Shown: positions 26,697-35,744, numbered from the stretch's first letter. The stretch: 64,000 bases of DNA from Paenibacillus silvestris (GCF_009882985.1 NZ_WTUZ01000039.1:124001-188000), one strand, 5' to 3'. The notes: generated by a model not told the origin, from the letters alone. Made by a program: numbers and translations.

Positions 26697-27620
26697 TTAT
26701 CCTAACAAAAGAGCACCTAATGAGTAGCAGACAACCATCATTAGAAGCACTGTGATGTGATTAAGCGAGAAAATGAACATCGAACGGGCCCACTTGTTCT
26801 CCTGCTTGCGTCGATATCCGCTGATGCTCAGAATCAACCAGACCAGGCTCAGCAGCGCATTTGCTGCCGCGATGTACGGATTAAAGGTCCAGAACAAAAA
26901 GCTGACAAGGAATAGCGCAACCAGATACACGTTCATTTGCACGTAAGTTCTACGAATCCCCTTGACGACCGGCAGCATCGGTATGTTAGCCGCTCGGTAT
27001 TCCTCCATGCGTCTAATTCCAATTGCGTAGAAATGAGGCATCTGCCAAATAAGCATCAATAGAAACAGTGCAACAGCATGGGGATGTAAAATGTCCGGTG
27101 AGATCGCGGACCAACCGATCAGCGGAGGAATCGCGCCAGATAAGCTTCCAACCTCCGTATTGTAGATTGTTTTGCGTTTTGTCCACATGGTGTAAGGCAC
27201 GACATATAAGAATAGTCCCAGAAAGCCCATGAAAGCAGATAGCGGCGATGCCATATAGAGTGTCACAAGACCACCGATCGCAATCCAAATACCTATGATC
27301 AATCCGATCCTAATATCAATGATGCCAGAAACAGTTGGCCTGTTTTTCGTTCGTTCCATTAAGCGGTCGATATCACGGTCGTATAAATTATTAAAAATAC
27401 CAGCCGCTCCAATGACCAAGGAAGAGCCTATTAGTGCTAATGTCATGTTGCCGATTTTATCGATTAGCGGTATTCCGTGTACGAACAACGCCATACTAAG
27501 TCCTGCGATCATTGCGATGAGGTTTGATTTAATAATCCCAATCTTTATCGTTTCGAAGAGTACCTTCGTGATTGAAATTGGAGCTCTTTGAATGCTAACT
27601 GTATTGCTTTGGATTTGCAT
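26697..27620 (-). CDS. ctaB: Protoheme IX farnesyltransferase (heme O synthase)
   Basis: A 307-residue UbiA-superfamily prenyltransferase that attaches a farnesyl group to heme B to give heme O for terminal oxidases. The first Asp-rich motif NNLYDRDIDRLMERTKNRP is at residues 77-95 with Asp81 and Asp85, and the second region LPVVKGIRRT follows the WQMPHFYAIGIRR helix. About nine membrane helices are predicted. It stands alone, not in a cta operon, so it may be a second copy in the genome. The name cyoE is used for the same enzyme in other bacteria. Confidence 0.92.
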   Translation of the reverse strand: MQIQSNTVSIQRAPISITKVLFETIKIGIIKSNLIAMIAGLSMALFVHGIPLIDKIGNMTLALIGSSLVIGAAGIFNNLYDRDIDRLMERTKNRPTVSGIIDIRIGLIIGIWIAIGGLVTLYMASPLSAFMGFLGLFLYVVPYTMWTKRKTIYNTEVGSLSGAIPPLIGWSAISPDILHPHAVALFLLMLIWQMPHFYAIGIRRMEEYRAANIPMLPVVKGIRRTYVQMNVYLVALFLVSFLFWTFNPYIAAANALLSLVWLILSISGYRRKQENKWARSMFIFSLNHITVLLMMVVCYSLGALLLG

Positions 27621-27774
27621 GTCTTAACACACCCTTTCAGGTAAATTACCTTCTATAGCTTTAGGTTATCACATAGGTGTCGCTCTTGAACCTAGCTTTA
27701 ACAAACACTCATGATTCTGTCATAAATCTTTGTCGCTTTCGTGAATTAGTCACTTTTACTGGGAAAAATAAATC

Positions 27775-27814
27775 AATAAACCTTGATTGGCACTTGTGCC
27801 TTTCAAGGTTTATT
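27775..27814 (+). promoter_or_regulatory. Hairpin with U tract in the ctaB / DUF421 divergent region
   Basis: The 320-bp stretch 27621-27940 lies between divergent genes and holds no convincing gene. It contains AATAAACCTTGA (27775-27786) pairing with TCAAGGTTTATT (27803-27814), with an inner GGCAC/GTGCC stem, followed by TTTTTG. It looks like an intrinsic terminator, but no plus-strand gene ends before it, so it may be an attenuator in the leader of the DUF421 gene or the relic of a lost gene. Confidence 0.5.
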
Positions 27815-27940
27815 TTTGTGCGCACACCAAGAGGGTCGCGCCTATCTAAGTTCATTGAGGTCCAGATTAGTCCCAATATGTGGTATTATTTGATATATAA
27901 ACTGAAAGAAATTCTGCTGAACTATACTCTGAAGGGAACG

Positions 27941-28642
27941 ATGAAGGTGAATGTCAATTTATATGTAAGTATCGGTGTCAAGCTCACAGTCGCTTTGATA
28001 GGTCTTTTGATCATGACTAGACTGCTGGGGAAGAAAGAAATTTCTCAATTGACCGCCTTTGATTTCGTTTCCTCCTTAATGCTCAGCGAACTGGTCGGCA
28101 ATACGATTTATGATCCAGAAATTCATCTCAGCCATCTGCTTTTCTCTTTGATTATCTGGACGCTTCTAGCGCTGGGGTTAGAAAAGTTTATCGCACGATT
28201 CCCCAGACTATCGCGCTATGCTGCGGGAACGCCTGATTTGATTATCCGGGACGGCGTGATTGATTTCAAGGCGATGAAGCGCAATAATCTCGATTTCGCG
28301 CAATTGGGCATGCTGCTTCGGGAAAATAATATTTTCTCACTGCGCGAAGTGTCCTATGCTTTGTTCGAGACGAACGGCAGCATCAGCGTGCTGCGCCAGA
28401 AGGACCCGGAAGAGATCAGTGGCAATGCCAAGGCTCAGCAGGGCAGCGTCAGCCTTCCCGCCTATATCATTGAAAACGGCAGTATCAATGAAGATACATT
28501 GAAGCGCTTCGGGCGTGACAGGAGCTGGGTGGAGCAGCTGTTGCAACTAAGCGGAATTCCGCATCATGAGCAGGTGCTTTTCGCGGAGTGGTCAGATACG
28601 AGCGGTCTGTATTATCAGCTTAAGGAAGTGAAAAAAGCATAA
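27941..28642 (+). CDS. DUF421 membrane protein (YetF-like)
   Basis: A 233-residue YetF/YkjA-like protein: three N-terminal membrane helices (TVALIGLLIMTRLLGKKEIS, FDFVSSLMLSELVGNTIYD and a third) and a cytoplasmic beta-rich domain with PDLIIRDGVIDFKAMKRNNL and LREVSYALFETNGSISVL. Spore membrane proteins of this family (YetF/YhcN neighbours, SpoVA-associated) exist, but the role of this member is unknown. The ATG at 27941 is supported by GAAGGGA at 27931; the frame is open upstream but that region is a leader with a hairpin. A long terminator follows the stop codon. Confidence 0.85.
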   Translation: MKVNVNLYVSIGVKLTVALIGLLIMTRLLGKKEISQLTAFDFVSSLMLSELVGNTIYDPEIHLSHLLFSLIIWTLLALGLEKFIARFPRLSRYAAGTPDLIIRDGVIDFKAMKRNNLDFAQLGMLLRENNIFSLREVSYALFETNGSISVLRQKDPEEISGNAKAQQGSVSLPAYIIENGSINEDTLKRFGRDRSWVEQLLQLSGIPHHEQVLFAEWSDTSGLYYQLKEVKKA

Positions 28643-28687
28643 CCCAAAAGACCTGGCCGCTAGTTCCATGAGCCAGGTCTTTTGGGT
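28642..28687. terminator. Bidirectional terminator between DUF421 and SDR genes
   Basis: A 16-bp perfect stem, ACCCAAAAGACCTGGC with its complement, and a 14-base loop. The left arm begins in the stop codon of the DUF421 gene; it lies between convergent genes. Confidence 0.85.
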
Positions 28688-28723
28688 GCAATAAGCGAGA
28701 ATGGGTATCAAGCAGCGTCACGC

Positions 28724-29593
28724 TTATCCGTTAACAATCGTACCGCCGTTCACATGGAGCACCTGCCCAGCCATATAAGACGAATCTTCGCTGGCTAGGA
28801 AGACGTAACTCGCGGCAAGCTCGCTTGGTTGACCAGCGCGTTTCATCGGCGTTGACGCGCCAAAGGCAGCAACATCCTGCTCGGAGAACGTAGAAGGAAT
28901 GAGTGGTGTCCAGATTGGACCGGGCGCTACCGCGTTGACACGAATGCCTTTGGCATGCAGCTGAAGGGACAGAGAGCGGGTGAACGTCACGATAGCCCCT
29001 TTCGTGGCAGAATAATCAAGCAGCTTCTCATGCCCGTGATAAGCCGTGACTGAAGCTGTATTGATGATGGCGCTGCCGGCTTTCAAATGCGGTATGGCTG
29101 CTTTCGTTAGGTAAAAGAAGGAGAAGATGTTCGTGCGAAAGGTCCTCTCCAACTGTTCGCTTGTAATATCCTCGATGCTTTCTTGCGGGTGCTGCTCGGC
29201 GGCATTGTTCACGAGAATATCGAGCTTGCCGAATTTTTGCACTGCTTGCTGAATCAGCTGCTGGCAAAAGCTTTCGTCGCCGATATCGCCTGCGACTTGC
29301 AGGCATTGGGGGCCCGCATTCTCGATGTGACGCTTGGCTTCCTCTGCGTCGCCATGCTCATTCAGGTAGACAAGCACGACGTCAGCACCTTCTTTCGCAT
29401 AGGCCAGCGCAATGGCGCGGCCGATGCCGCTGTCGCCTCCGGTGATTAGCGCGACTTTGTCCTTCAGCTTGCCGGCCGCCTTATAGGCCTTATTATCAAA
29501 CTCAGGCTGCGGGTTCATTTGCGATTCGATGCCTGGCTGCTGATTCTGATGCTGGGGAGGAATAGAAGATTTCGTTTGTGTTGTTGTTGCCAT
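28724..29593 (-). CDS. SDR-family oxidoreductase (YdaD/YhdF-like)
   Basis: A 289-residue short-chain dehydrogenase/reductase with a 40-residue polar, Gln-rich N-terminal extension (QNQQPGIESQMNPQPEFDN) typical of the YdaD/YhdF general-stress-type branch. Rossmann motif TGGDSGIG near residue 53, NNAAEQ, catalytic Ser and Tyr-x-x-x-Lys in DYSATKGA, and PGPIWTPL are present. It should reduce or oxidise a small carbonyl or alcohol with NAD(P). The ATG at 29593 is supported by GGAAGGAG 9 bases upstream; an ATG at 29653 is in frame but lacks a ribosome binding site. Confidence 0.88.
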   Translation of the reverse strand: MATTTQTKSSIPPQHQNQQPGIESQMNPQPEFDNKAYKAAGKLKDKVALITGGDSGIGRAIALAYAKEGADVVLVYLNEHGDAEEAKRHIENAGPQCLQVAGDIGDESFCQQLIQQAVQKFGKLDILVNNAAEQHPQESIEDITSEQLERTFRTNIFSFFYLTKAAIPHLKAGSAIINTASVTAYHGHEKLLDYSATKGAIVTFTRSLSLQLHAKGIRVNAVAPGPIWTPLIPSTFSEQDVAAFGASTPMKRAGQPSELAASYVFLASEDSSYMAGQVLHVNGGTIVNG

Positions 29594-29654
29594 GATTAAG
29601 GGCTCCTTCCATGCTAAGCAAATTTTTAGTTGAGATTGTGCAATGGTCGGCAAA

Positions 29655-29757
29655 TCATACGTTAATCAGGAGTGATGAGTGATACCCATACATGGTTTTA
29701 TAACCAAGTTTTTCATAGAACGAAACAGTAGTGTTATAGACGGCAATTGCTGCCTCA
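29655..29757 (-). pseudogene. C-terminal remnant of a GNAT acetyltransferase gene
   Basis: On the minus strand the frame ending in TGA at 29655 reads EAAIAVYNTTVSFYEKLGY followed by KTMYGYHSSLLINV. The SFYEKLGYK motif is the usual end of the GNAT fold (alpha4 to beta7). No start codon or upstream GNAT core precedes it, so it is a decayed fragment. The functional SDR gene begins 60 bp downstream on the same strand, so this fragment probably includes its promoter region. Confidence 0.6.
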
Positions 29758-29867
29758 AAATAAACGCAGTAAGTAATTGGGAAATAATGTATGATTAAAT
29801 TAATTGGTTTGGGATGGTTATCAGATAAAACAAGTATTCACTATTTTGAAAAGGAGTGAATCGTACC

Positions 29868-30701
29868 TTGCAATTTCCAGTTGTAACCAAACATTTAGCT
29901 GAACGGCTTGAACAGTCAGAGATTGATTATATGGTTTCAAGAGTTAGCGCGATTCGTGAGCGTGAAGGCAACCCTGAAGGCGCAGAATTCAAGAAATTTG
30001 GCCATTCAACCGCCTTTTATATTAAAACAATGCCATGGGGGACTTTTAATACCGTAAAGGGAATAACCCTCGATGATAGTGACCTATTGGACGAAATCAT
30101 AGACTTCTATCACAAGCGTGATAGGCAATGTCAGTTTGAAATAATCCCTTCCAAATCAAGTCCTGAATTATTTCAGCGTTTAGCTAGTAAAGGTTTCTAT
30201 CAAAATGCTTTTCATACATCCATGTATGGTCTTCCTAATTTTGTTTCTCCTACCTATCCAGCTAATCTACGAATTCGCGAAATTGAAGAGAATGAATTTG
30301 AACTTTACGGGAAGCTACATTGTTTGGGAAGCGGCTTAGCGGAAAGTGGTGCAAAGTACGTTGCTGCAAACAATCAGATATTGTTTGGTCGTTCAGGCTG
30401 GCGTTTTTTCATTGGATTTATCAATGAAACGGCTGCAGGCGTTGCGGTCATGCATATCAATAATGGTATTGCATCCATGACCTTTGCTGCCACACTTCCA
30501 GCGTATAGAGGGCAAGGTCTGCAGTCGGCATTCATACATAAGCGTATGCACGAAGCGGCATTAGAAAACTGTGAGTTAGTTGTTAGTCAATGTGCTTATG
30601 CCTCAACAAGTCAGAACAATATGGAAAGAGCAGGAATGAGGATAGGTTACACTAGGGCTACATGGATAGAGACAAGGAGGTCTTCTACGCATGGGCATTA
30701 A
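29868..30701 (+). CDS. GNAT-family acetyltransferase
   Basis: A protein of about 277 residues with a C-terminal GNAT fold: GVAVMHINNGIASMTFAATLP is strand beta4 and AYRGQGLQSAFIHKRMHEA is the acetyl-CoA-binding motif A (Q/R-x-x-G-x-G/A, here RGQGLQS), followed by SQNNMERAGMRIGYTRA. The N-terminal half is a second, degenerate GNAT-like domain. AAGGAG at 29851-29856 favours the TTG at 29868 (11-base spacing) over the GTG at 29856 that overlaps the ribosome binding site. The stop codon lies inside the next gene (11-base overlap), so the pair is coupled with the HAD hydrolase. Substrate unknown. Confidence 0.8.
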   Translation: MQFPVVTKHLAERLEQSEIDYMVSRVSAIREREGNPEGAEFKKFGHSTAFYIKTMPWGTFNTVKGITLDDSDLLDEIIDFYHKRDRQCQFEIIPSKSSPELFQRLASKGFYQNAFHTSMYGLPNFVSPTYPANLRIREIEENEFELYGKLHCLGSGLAESGAKYVAANNQILFGRSGWRFFIGFINETAAGVAVMHINNGIASMTFAATLPAYRGQGLQSAFIHKRMHEAALENCELVVSQCAYASTSQNNMERAGMRIGYTRATWIETRRSSTHGH

Positions 30702-31374
30702 AGCCATATATTTTGATTTATTTGAAACACTTATTTCAGAATATGAGAATGGACAAAGGAAGGCGCCACGTTCAACGCACATTGTAGAGCGATACGGAAT
30801 TGAGGCAAATAGATTTGATAATGAGTGGCGTTTAAGACAAGAAAAAAGAATGAATGGCACGTATCCAGATTTTCCGTCTGTTTTAAGAGAAATATTTGGA
30901 ACTATGGGTCACGATATGAATGATGAAATTATTGAAGCCTTGCATCAGGAACGCATTGCCGCGAAATTCAAAGCCTTCGACAATATGGATCAAGCAATTT
31001 TATCGACGTTAGACCAAATTAAGCAAATGGGAATAAAGATTGGTTTAATAAGTAACTGTACCCCCGAAGAAGTGACAGCGTGGGAAGCTTCGCCCTTATC
31101 AACGTATTTTGATGATGCTATCTTTTCTTATCAGGTTAAATTAGCAAAACCGAATCCCATGATTTATCAGCTAGCATGTGAAAGAATAGGCGTTTCTCCA
31201 GCAGAATCTTTATTTATTGGAGATGGTGGTTCGAACGAATTGAATGGTGCTGCCAAGGCTGGGATGATGGCTTATCAGGCTACATGGTTTGTACCTGCAA
31301 ATATAAGTGAAAGAATTAAAGACTTCAGAAAACTTGCAAAACCTTTGGAATTGCTTAACATACTGTCTGGCTGA
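30691..31374 (+). CDS. HAD-superfamily hydrolase
   Basis: A 227-residue haloacid dehalogenase-like hydrolase. Motif I is YFDLFETL (nucleophile Asp9; the second acidic residue of the phosphatase DxD motif is replaced by Phe, as in several HAD phosphatase subgroups and dehalogenases), motif II is LISNC, motif III contains KLAKPNP, motif IV is FIGDGGSNEL. It probably hydrolyses a small phosphorylated compound. It overlaps the upstream GNAT gene by 11 bases and has AAGGAGG just upstream, so both proteins should be made together. Confidence 0.85.
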   Translation: MGIKAIYFDLFETLISEYENGQRKAPRSTHIVERYGIEANRFDNEWRLRQEKRMNGTYPDFPSVLREIFGTMGHDMNDEIIEALHQERIAAKFKAFDNMDQAILSTLDQIKQMGIKIGLISNCTPEEVTAWEASPLSTYFDDAIFSYQVKLAKPNPMIYQLACERIGVSPAESLFIGDGGSNELNGAAKAGMMAYQATWFVPANISERIKDFRKLAKPLELLNILSG

Positions 31375-31492
31375 TGGGTTTGAGATATCAATCACAACAT
31401 AAACAGATGGCAGATGAGATTGTCATTACAAAAAAGGAAGCAGCATAAACATTACGATTGTTATTGGAAGCGGCAATGACAAAGGGAGATGA

Positions 31493-33394
31493 ATGGTAGT
31501 TATGCGAGCTCATTATGAATGGCAAGTAAGAGAAGAAGATCAAGTCATGTGTTTAACTTCGAAAGGGCAAGTCATTGGTGGAATTCTTCCCATTCGGGAG
31601 GCGAATCTGGAAGTGAAGGATGCTTTGGAAGAGATCGAAGAAGGTGTGTTTCGCTGGAGTCGAACTTTTGTAAATCAAGCGGAGGTAGCTCGAACGTGCC
31701 GGTTAAGTATGGACTTTGGTACGGCGTATGAACCCGAGTATTATATGATTCCGGCTGTTTCTTACAATGGCAATGAATGGGGAAGAGGCTTGGAGCCCAA
31801 AGGGCTAAGCAAGAATGGACAACCCTGGACATTCGCTTGGCATCGGACTTCAGTACCGGGAGCGACTTATTCAGAAGGAAACGGCTGGTCCATTGCGCTT
31901 TTTGGAGAGTCTCCAAGAGATATGAAAGGGTTTTCATGTTCACTTGAGCAAGTAACTGGACAAGCTATCCATCGACTGCTTTGGCCTGAGGAAGAAGCGC
32001 CCTTCACTTACTCTTACAGGGACACGTACTCAGAAGCCTATCGTGGCACTTTACATCTGTCACCTGGGGGGACGTTCGAAGCTACGGCTTACTTAGTGGT
32101 TGAACACTATGAACGCCCCCGTGTATCATGGCGTCGCATGCTTGATTTGGCTTGGCGTCTACACGATAAGCCACTTAAACAAGGAATGGACGCACAGAGG
32201 ATCTGGGAGCTTTCCATAGATTATGCTCGGAATGGTTTGTGGCATATAGACGGAGAGTTCAGTGGATTTACAATTGGTCGAACATGGAAAGAGGGGGAGT
32301 GGCAGCAGGTAAGGCATTATGAGATTGGCTGGTGTGGGCAAAATGCTTCGCTGGCCAACTCTTTTCTTAGCGATTACCTGCGATCCGGGAATCAGGATTC
32401 CTTGGGCCGCGGACTTGCGGTGCTAGACCAGTGGGTGGAACATGGCCGTTTGAACAACGGTTTGATTCATTGTCATTATGATTATTTGCTCCACAAAAGA
32501 GGAGAACCGGAAGTTCAGGATGCGTGTAATTTGGGTACAGCGGCACTGAACTTATTCGAAGCGGAACAGTTAGCGGCAAAGTGCGGAGTGAATCGCCCCA
32601 GCTATCGTGAGGCAGCGCTAGGCATCTGTGATTTCGTAGTGAGCGTTCAAGCACCAGAAGGGAGAATCGGCAAATCCTGGCGGAACGACGGAACATTAGC
32701 CGATCCTGAAGGAACGGTTGGATGTTTTCTCGTGCCTCCTTTGGTTAAGGCATATGAGTTAACGGGTGAGGCAGCGTACTTGGAAGCAGCCGAATCCGGC
32801 TATCGTTTCTACATGAATGAGCTGCTGGACAATGGATATTCCACGGCTGGAGCCCTTGACACTTCCTGCATTGACAAGGAATCAGCGATCCCTCTATTGA
32901 AATCCGGATTATGCCTATTCAAAGCAACTGCAAACCAAACCTATCTGACATGGGCGGAACATGCTGCCTGGTATCTGGCTACGTGGCAGTGGCACCATAC
33001 GGTTCGTTACGACAAAGCTAGCGAGTTGGGACGATTGGAGTACGATACCTTCGGTGGGACTTCTGTATCGACTCAGCATCATCATATCGATCCCTTTGCG
33101 CTTTCTTTTGTAGAAGATTGGCTAACGCTAGCTGAGTTAACGAATAATCCTACCTGGCGAGAGCGGGCAAAGGCGGTTTGGGCCAATGCTATAATCGGCA
33201 TCTCCGATGGTGATACCATGATCATGGGCAAACAGCGTCCCGCGGGAAGTCAGGACGAGGGATATTTTCACACGAGGTGGGGGCATGACGCATTTGACGT
33301 GTCACAGTGGCTTGTAGCCTGGCCGACGGCGTTTCGTTTGGAACTACTACGCCATTTGCAGGAGGATATGACCTTGTTTCCGAAGGACGTCTGA
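31493..33394 (+). CDS. Six-hairpin glycosidase-like protein
   Basis: A 633-residue protein without signal peptide. Residues 1-210 are beta-rich (MRAHYEWQVREEDQVMCLTS start, similar to N-terminal domains of alpha-glycan hydrolases), and residues about 220-620 look like an (alpha/alpha)6 barrel with motifs GWCGQNASLANSFLSDYL, IHCHYDYLLHKRG, GALDTSCIDKESAIPLL and QHHHIDPFALSFVEDWL. The family could not be named with confidence; carbohydrate hydrolase or lyase is the best reading. Being cytoplasmic it would act on imported oligosaccharides. The following MFS carrier, aldo/keto reductase and NIPSNAP gene lie on the same strand and could belong to the same pathway. The start is the ATG at 31493 behind AGGGAG. 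Confidence 0.65.
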   Translation: MVVMRAHYEWQVREEDQVMCLTSKGQVIGGILPIREANLEVKDALEEIEEGVFRWSRTFVNQAEVARTCRLSMDFGTAYEPEYYMIPAVSYNGNEWGRGLEPKGLSKNGQPWTFAWHRTSVPGATYSEGNGWSIALFGESPRDMKGFSCSLEQVTGQAIHRLLWPEEEAPFTYSYRDTYSEAYRGTLHLSPGGTFEATAYLVVEHYERPRVSWRRMLDLAWRLHDKPLKQGMDAQRIWELSIDYARNGLWHIDGEFSGFTIGRTWKEGEWQQVRHYEIGWCGQNASLANSFLSDYLRSGNQDSLGRGLAVLDQWVEHGRLNNGLIHCHYDYLLHKRGEPEVQDACNLGTAALNLFEAEQLAAKCGVNRPSYREAALGICDFVVSVQAPEGRIGKSWRNDGTLADPEGTVGCFLVPPLVKAYELTGEAAYLEAAESGYRFYMNELLDNGYSTAGALDTSCIDKESAIPLLKSGLCLFKATANQTYLTWAEHAAWYLATWQWHHTVRYDKASELGRLEYDTFGGTSVSTQHHHIDPFALSFVEDWLTLAELTNNPTWRERAKAVWANAIIGISDGDTMIMGKQRPAGSQDEGYFHTRWGHDAFDVSQWLVAWPTAFRLELLRHLQEDMTLFPKDV

Positions 33395-33531
33395 TTGGGA
33401 CAAAGAAGAGCGCGCTCTTGAAAGTAACAATAAGGTAACTTACTTTACAATTATTCACTCCTTCTCATAACAGGTATGACTATTTATAATTAAAAATAGT
33501 AGGACTACTTAGGGATCGCCAAGAGGTGTTC

Positions 33532-34731
33532 ATGCCAATTATTCGTGATGTTCGCAAGTTTGTTTCAATCCCTGGAGCAAGAACGCTGCTTATTATGTTA
33601 TTTTTATACGGTATAGGTACAGGCATTTTAGCACCTATGAATGCTGTATATCTGAACGAAAGTATTGGGCTTTCAAAAGTACAGATTGTTGTTATTTTCG
33701 CGGTATCCCTGTTCTGCAATATAGCCATTACGATTACCGTTGGTTGGATCAGCGACAGTTTGAAAAGCAAGAAACAGCTTCCGGTATTTGCAGCCTTACT
33801 TTGCATTATCGGGTTGTTCATCTATATGAATGCCTCTGATTTTCGGAGTGCGCTCATTGGCATGACGATAACCGTTGCACCGTCCGGATTGATTATGGGT
33901 CAGCTGTTTGGCATGGCTAGAAATCATTTTGCCCGCCGTGCCGGAGATATTGTAGAGATGGCCCAGATTTGGCTTCGCGCCTCCTATAGTATTGGATTTT
34001 TTGCAGGGCTGCTGCTTGGAGCGAACATCTTCCTCATTGCAACGTTTAAGGGCGTACTATGGGGGAATATGGCAGGTTATGTGTGTTTGGTGGTTCTTTT
34101 ACTGTTGTATAAGGAATCAACCGGGGAACTAGGCGCAAAGCAAGTGGTCAAAGGAGAACCGTTCTCTCTCATTATGTTGGTGGCTCTGCTTATGCTCTCT
34201 TGTGCCGATGCGATTCGAGGATTATATCTACAACTTGTCGTATTAAAGCTGTTCGGTAAGCCCGAGATTATGTCCTATATCTGGAGCGCGCAGGCGGTAT
34301 TCGAGCTGTTTTTCATGACAATGGGCGGATATTTGGCGGCACGGTACGGTAGTAAGAAGATTATTTTTCTCGGCGGTTGTTTCGCACTCGCAACTTATTT
34401 GACTTATACGAGCAGTACCTCGCTTCCGGTCTTCTTTGTCGTCCAGCCGTTGTATTCGTTTTTCGTTTCGATTCTTTACGGAGTTGCTATGGGGTATGTG
34501 CAGCGGATGTTTCTAAGCCGAACAGGCTTTGGGGCAAGCTTGTACGTGTTCATCTCGCAGACAGCTTCTTTGATCGGGTATTTCTTGCCCCTGTTCATTC
34601 AGGGGATAACGCCCAACATATTCTTTATACCAAGCGCTCTTGTTGCGCTATCGTTACTTATCATCGGAATGGTGTTGTACAGGGAAAGACGGTCTAATAT
34701 GAGGAATTCGATAGTCATCGAGCAATTATAA
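33532..34731 (+). CDS. MFS transporter, sugar-efflux (SetA/SotA-like) type
   Basis: A 399-residue major facilitator with twelve predicted helices. The N-terminal GARTLLIMLFLYGIGTGILAP and the block YLNESIGLSKVQIVVIFAVSLF, plus loop 2-3 GWISDSLKSKKQLPVFAALL, fit the sugar-efflux transporter (SET) branch. The ATG at 33532 is used, 5 bases after AAGAGG; a GTG at 33526 overlaps that site. Substrates are probably small sugars or glycosides; direction of transport is not certain. Confidence 0.8.
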   Translation: MPIIRDVRKFVSIPGARTLLIMLFLYGIGTGILAPMNAVYLNESIGLSKVQIVVIFAVSLFCNIAITITVGWISDSLKSKKQLPVFAALLCIIGLFIYMNASDFRSALIGMTITVAPSGLIMGQLFGMARNHFARRAGDIVEMAQIWLRASYSIGFFAGLLLGANIFLIATFKGVLWGNMAGYVCLVVLLLLYKESTGELGAKQVVKGEPFSLIMLVALLMLSCADAIRGLYLQLVVLKLFGKPEIMSYIWSAQAVFELFFMTMGGYLAARYGSKKIIFLGGCFALATYLTYTSSTSLPVFFVVQPLYSFFVSILYGVAMGYVQRMFLSRTGFGASLYVFISQTASLIGYFLPLFIQGITPNIFFIPSALVALSLLIIGMVLYRERRSNMRNSIVIEQL

Positions 34732-34790
34732 AGGCCTAGATATATCCTGCTATAAAAGTTTGCAAAAACGATTACCTGGAGGGATTTGTT

Positions 34791-35744
34791 ATGCGATATC
34801 GCAATTTAGGGACAAGCGGATTGGAAGTTTCAGTGCTAGGTTTGGGTACCAATGCATTCGGTGGGCGTGCAGACAAAAGCACATCGATCCGAGTCCTGCA
34901 TCACGCTGTTGACAAGGGGATCACGTTCATTGACACAGCCAATGTGTATACAGGCACGAAATCGGAAGAGATTATCGGAGAAGCGTTTGAAGGACGACGG
35001 CATGACGTTCTCCTTGCGACAAAAGTAGGTATCAAGCTGGGAGAAGGTTCAAATACGAGAGGTTCCTCGCGTCAGCATATTCTGAAGGAAATTGAAGCAA
35101 GTTTGCGCCGCTTGCGAACAGACTACATTGATCTGTACCAGATCCATATTTTTGATCCCTTAACACCGCTTGAGGAGACGCTCCGTACATTGGATGATCT
35201 GGTGACATCCGGTAAAGTAAGGTACGTGGGCGCTTCGAATTATGCGGCATGGCAAATGATGAAATCCTTGGCCATAAGTGAGAGTCACCATCTGATCAAA
35301 TACGCTTCGGTTCAACCTGGGTATTCATTGGTTGATCGCGGTATTGAAAGGGAGCTGCTGCCATTCTGTGTGGATCAGGGAATTGGCGTCATTCCTTATT
35401 TTCCTCTGGCAGGTGGCATTCTTACAGGGAAATATTCAGGAGGTTCTGTACCAAGCGGATCCCAATTGGATGTGAACCCTAACTTTGCGCGGCGTGTGAA
35501 TTCTGCCCGAGTGGAGCTGGGTGAACAGGTTGCCAGAATTGCTGCGGAAATCGGTACATCGGCCACGGCTCTCTCGCTGGCATGGTTGCTGCACCAACCT
35601 GCGGTAAGCACCATTATCGCCGGAGCGACCCGTGAATCCCAAATCGATGAGAATGTAAAGGCGGTTAACCTTGAGCTTACGGAGGACGTTTTGAAATCGC
35701 TGGATGAAATAAGTAAAGATTTTATCTATTCACCTCCGTTTTGA
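34791..35744 (+). CDS. Aldo/keto reductase, YhdN/Kv-beta-like branch
   Basis: A 317-residue aldo/keto reductase: RYRNLGTSGLEVSVLGLGTN start, catalytic Asp and Tyr in FIDTANVYTGTKSEEIIGEA (about residues 48-53), Lys in ATKVGI and His in YQIHIFDP. This is the branch containing YhdN and Kv-beta-like proteins, NADPH-dependent with broad specificity. GGAGGG at 34778 supports the ATG. It precedes the NIPSNAP gene by 57 bp, a common neighbour pairing. Confidence 0.9.
   Translation: MRYRNLGTSGLEVSVLGLGTNAFGGRADKSTSIRVLHHAVDKGITFIDTANVYTGTKSEEIIGEAFEGRRHDVLLATKVGIKLGEGSNTRGSSRQHILKEIEASLRRLRTDYIDLYQIHIFDPLTPLEETLRTLDDLVTSGKVRYVGASNYAAWQMMKSLAISESHHLIKYASVQPGYSLVDRGIERELLPFCVDQGIGVIPYFPLAGGILTGKYSGGSVPSGSQLDVNPNFARRVNSARVELGEQVARIAAEIGTSATALSLAWLLHQPAVSTIIAGATRESQIDENVKAVNLELTEDVLKSLDEISKDFIYSPPF

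Noticed and set aside
27677-27940. 5' extension of the DUF421 gene by 88 codons
   Set aside because: The extension crosses a terminator-like hairpin, has no ribosome binding site and does not resemble the family, whose N-terminus fits the ATG at 27941.
29594-29700. Sigma-B promoter (GGGTAT) for the YdaD-like SDR gene
   Set aside because: GGGTAT is present on the minus strand, but the -35 box is poor, the spacing short, it lies in a GNAT remnant, and sigma-B is generally missing in Paenibacillaceae.
31374-31448. 24-codon open frame overlapping the HAD stop codon (TGATG)
   Set aside because: It is coupled in position but has no recognisable motif or ribosome binding site of its own; chance cannot be excluded.
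33400-33531. Terminator or operator between the glycosidase-like and MFS genes
   Set aside because: The short dyads there (AAGAGCGCGCTCTT at 33406; AAAGTAA...TTACTTT at 33420-33444) have no U tract and no conserved arrangement that would support a call.
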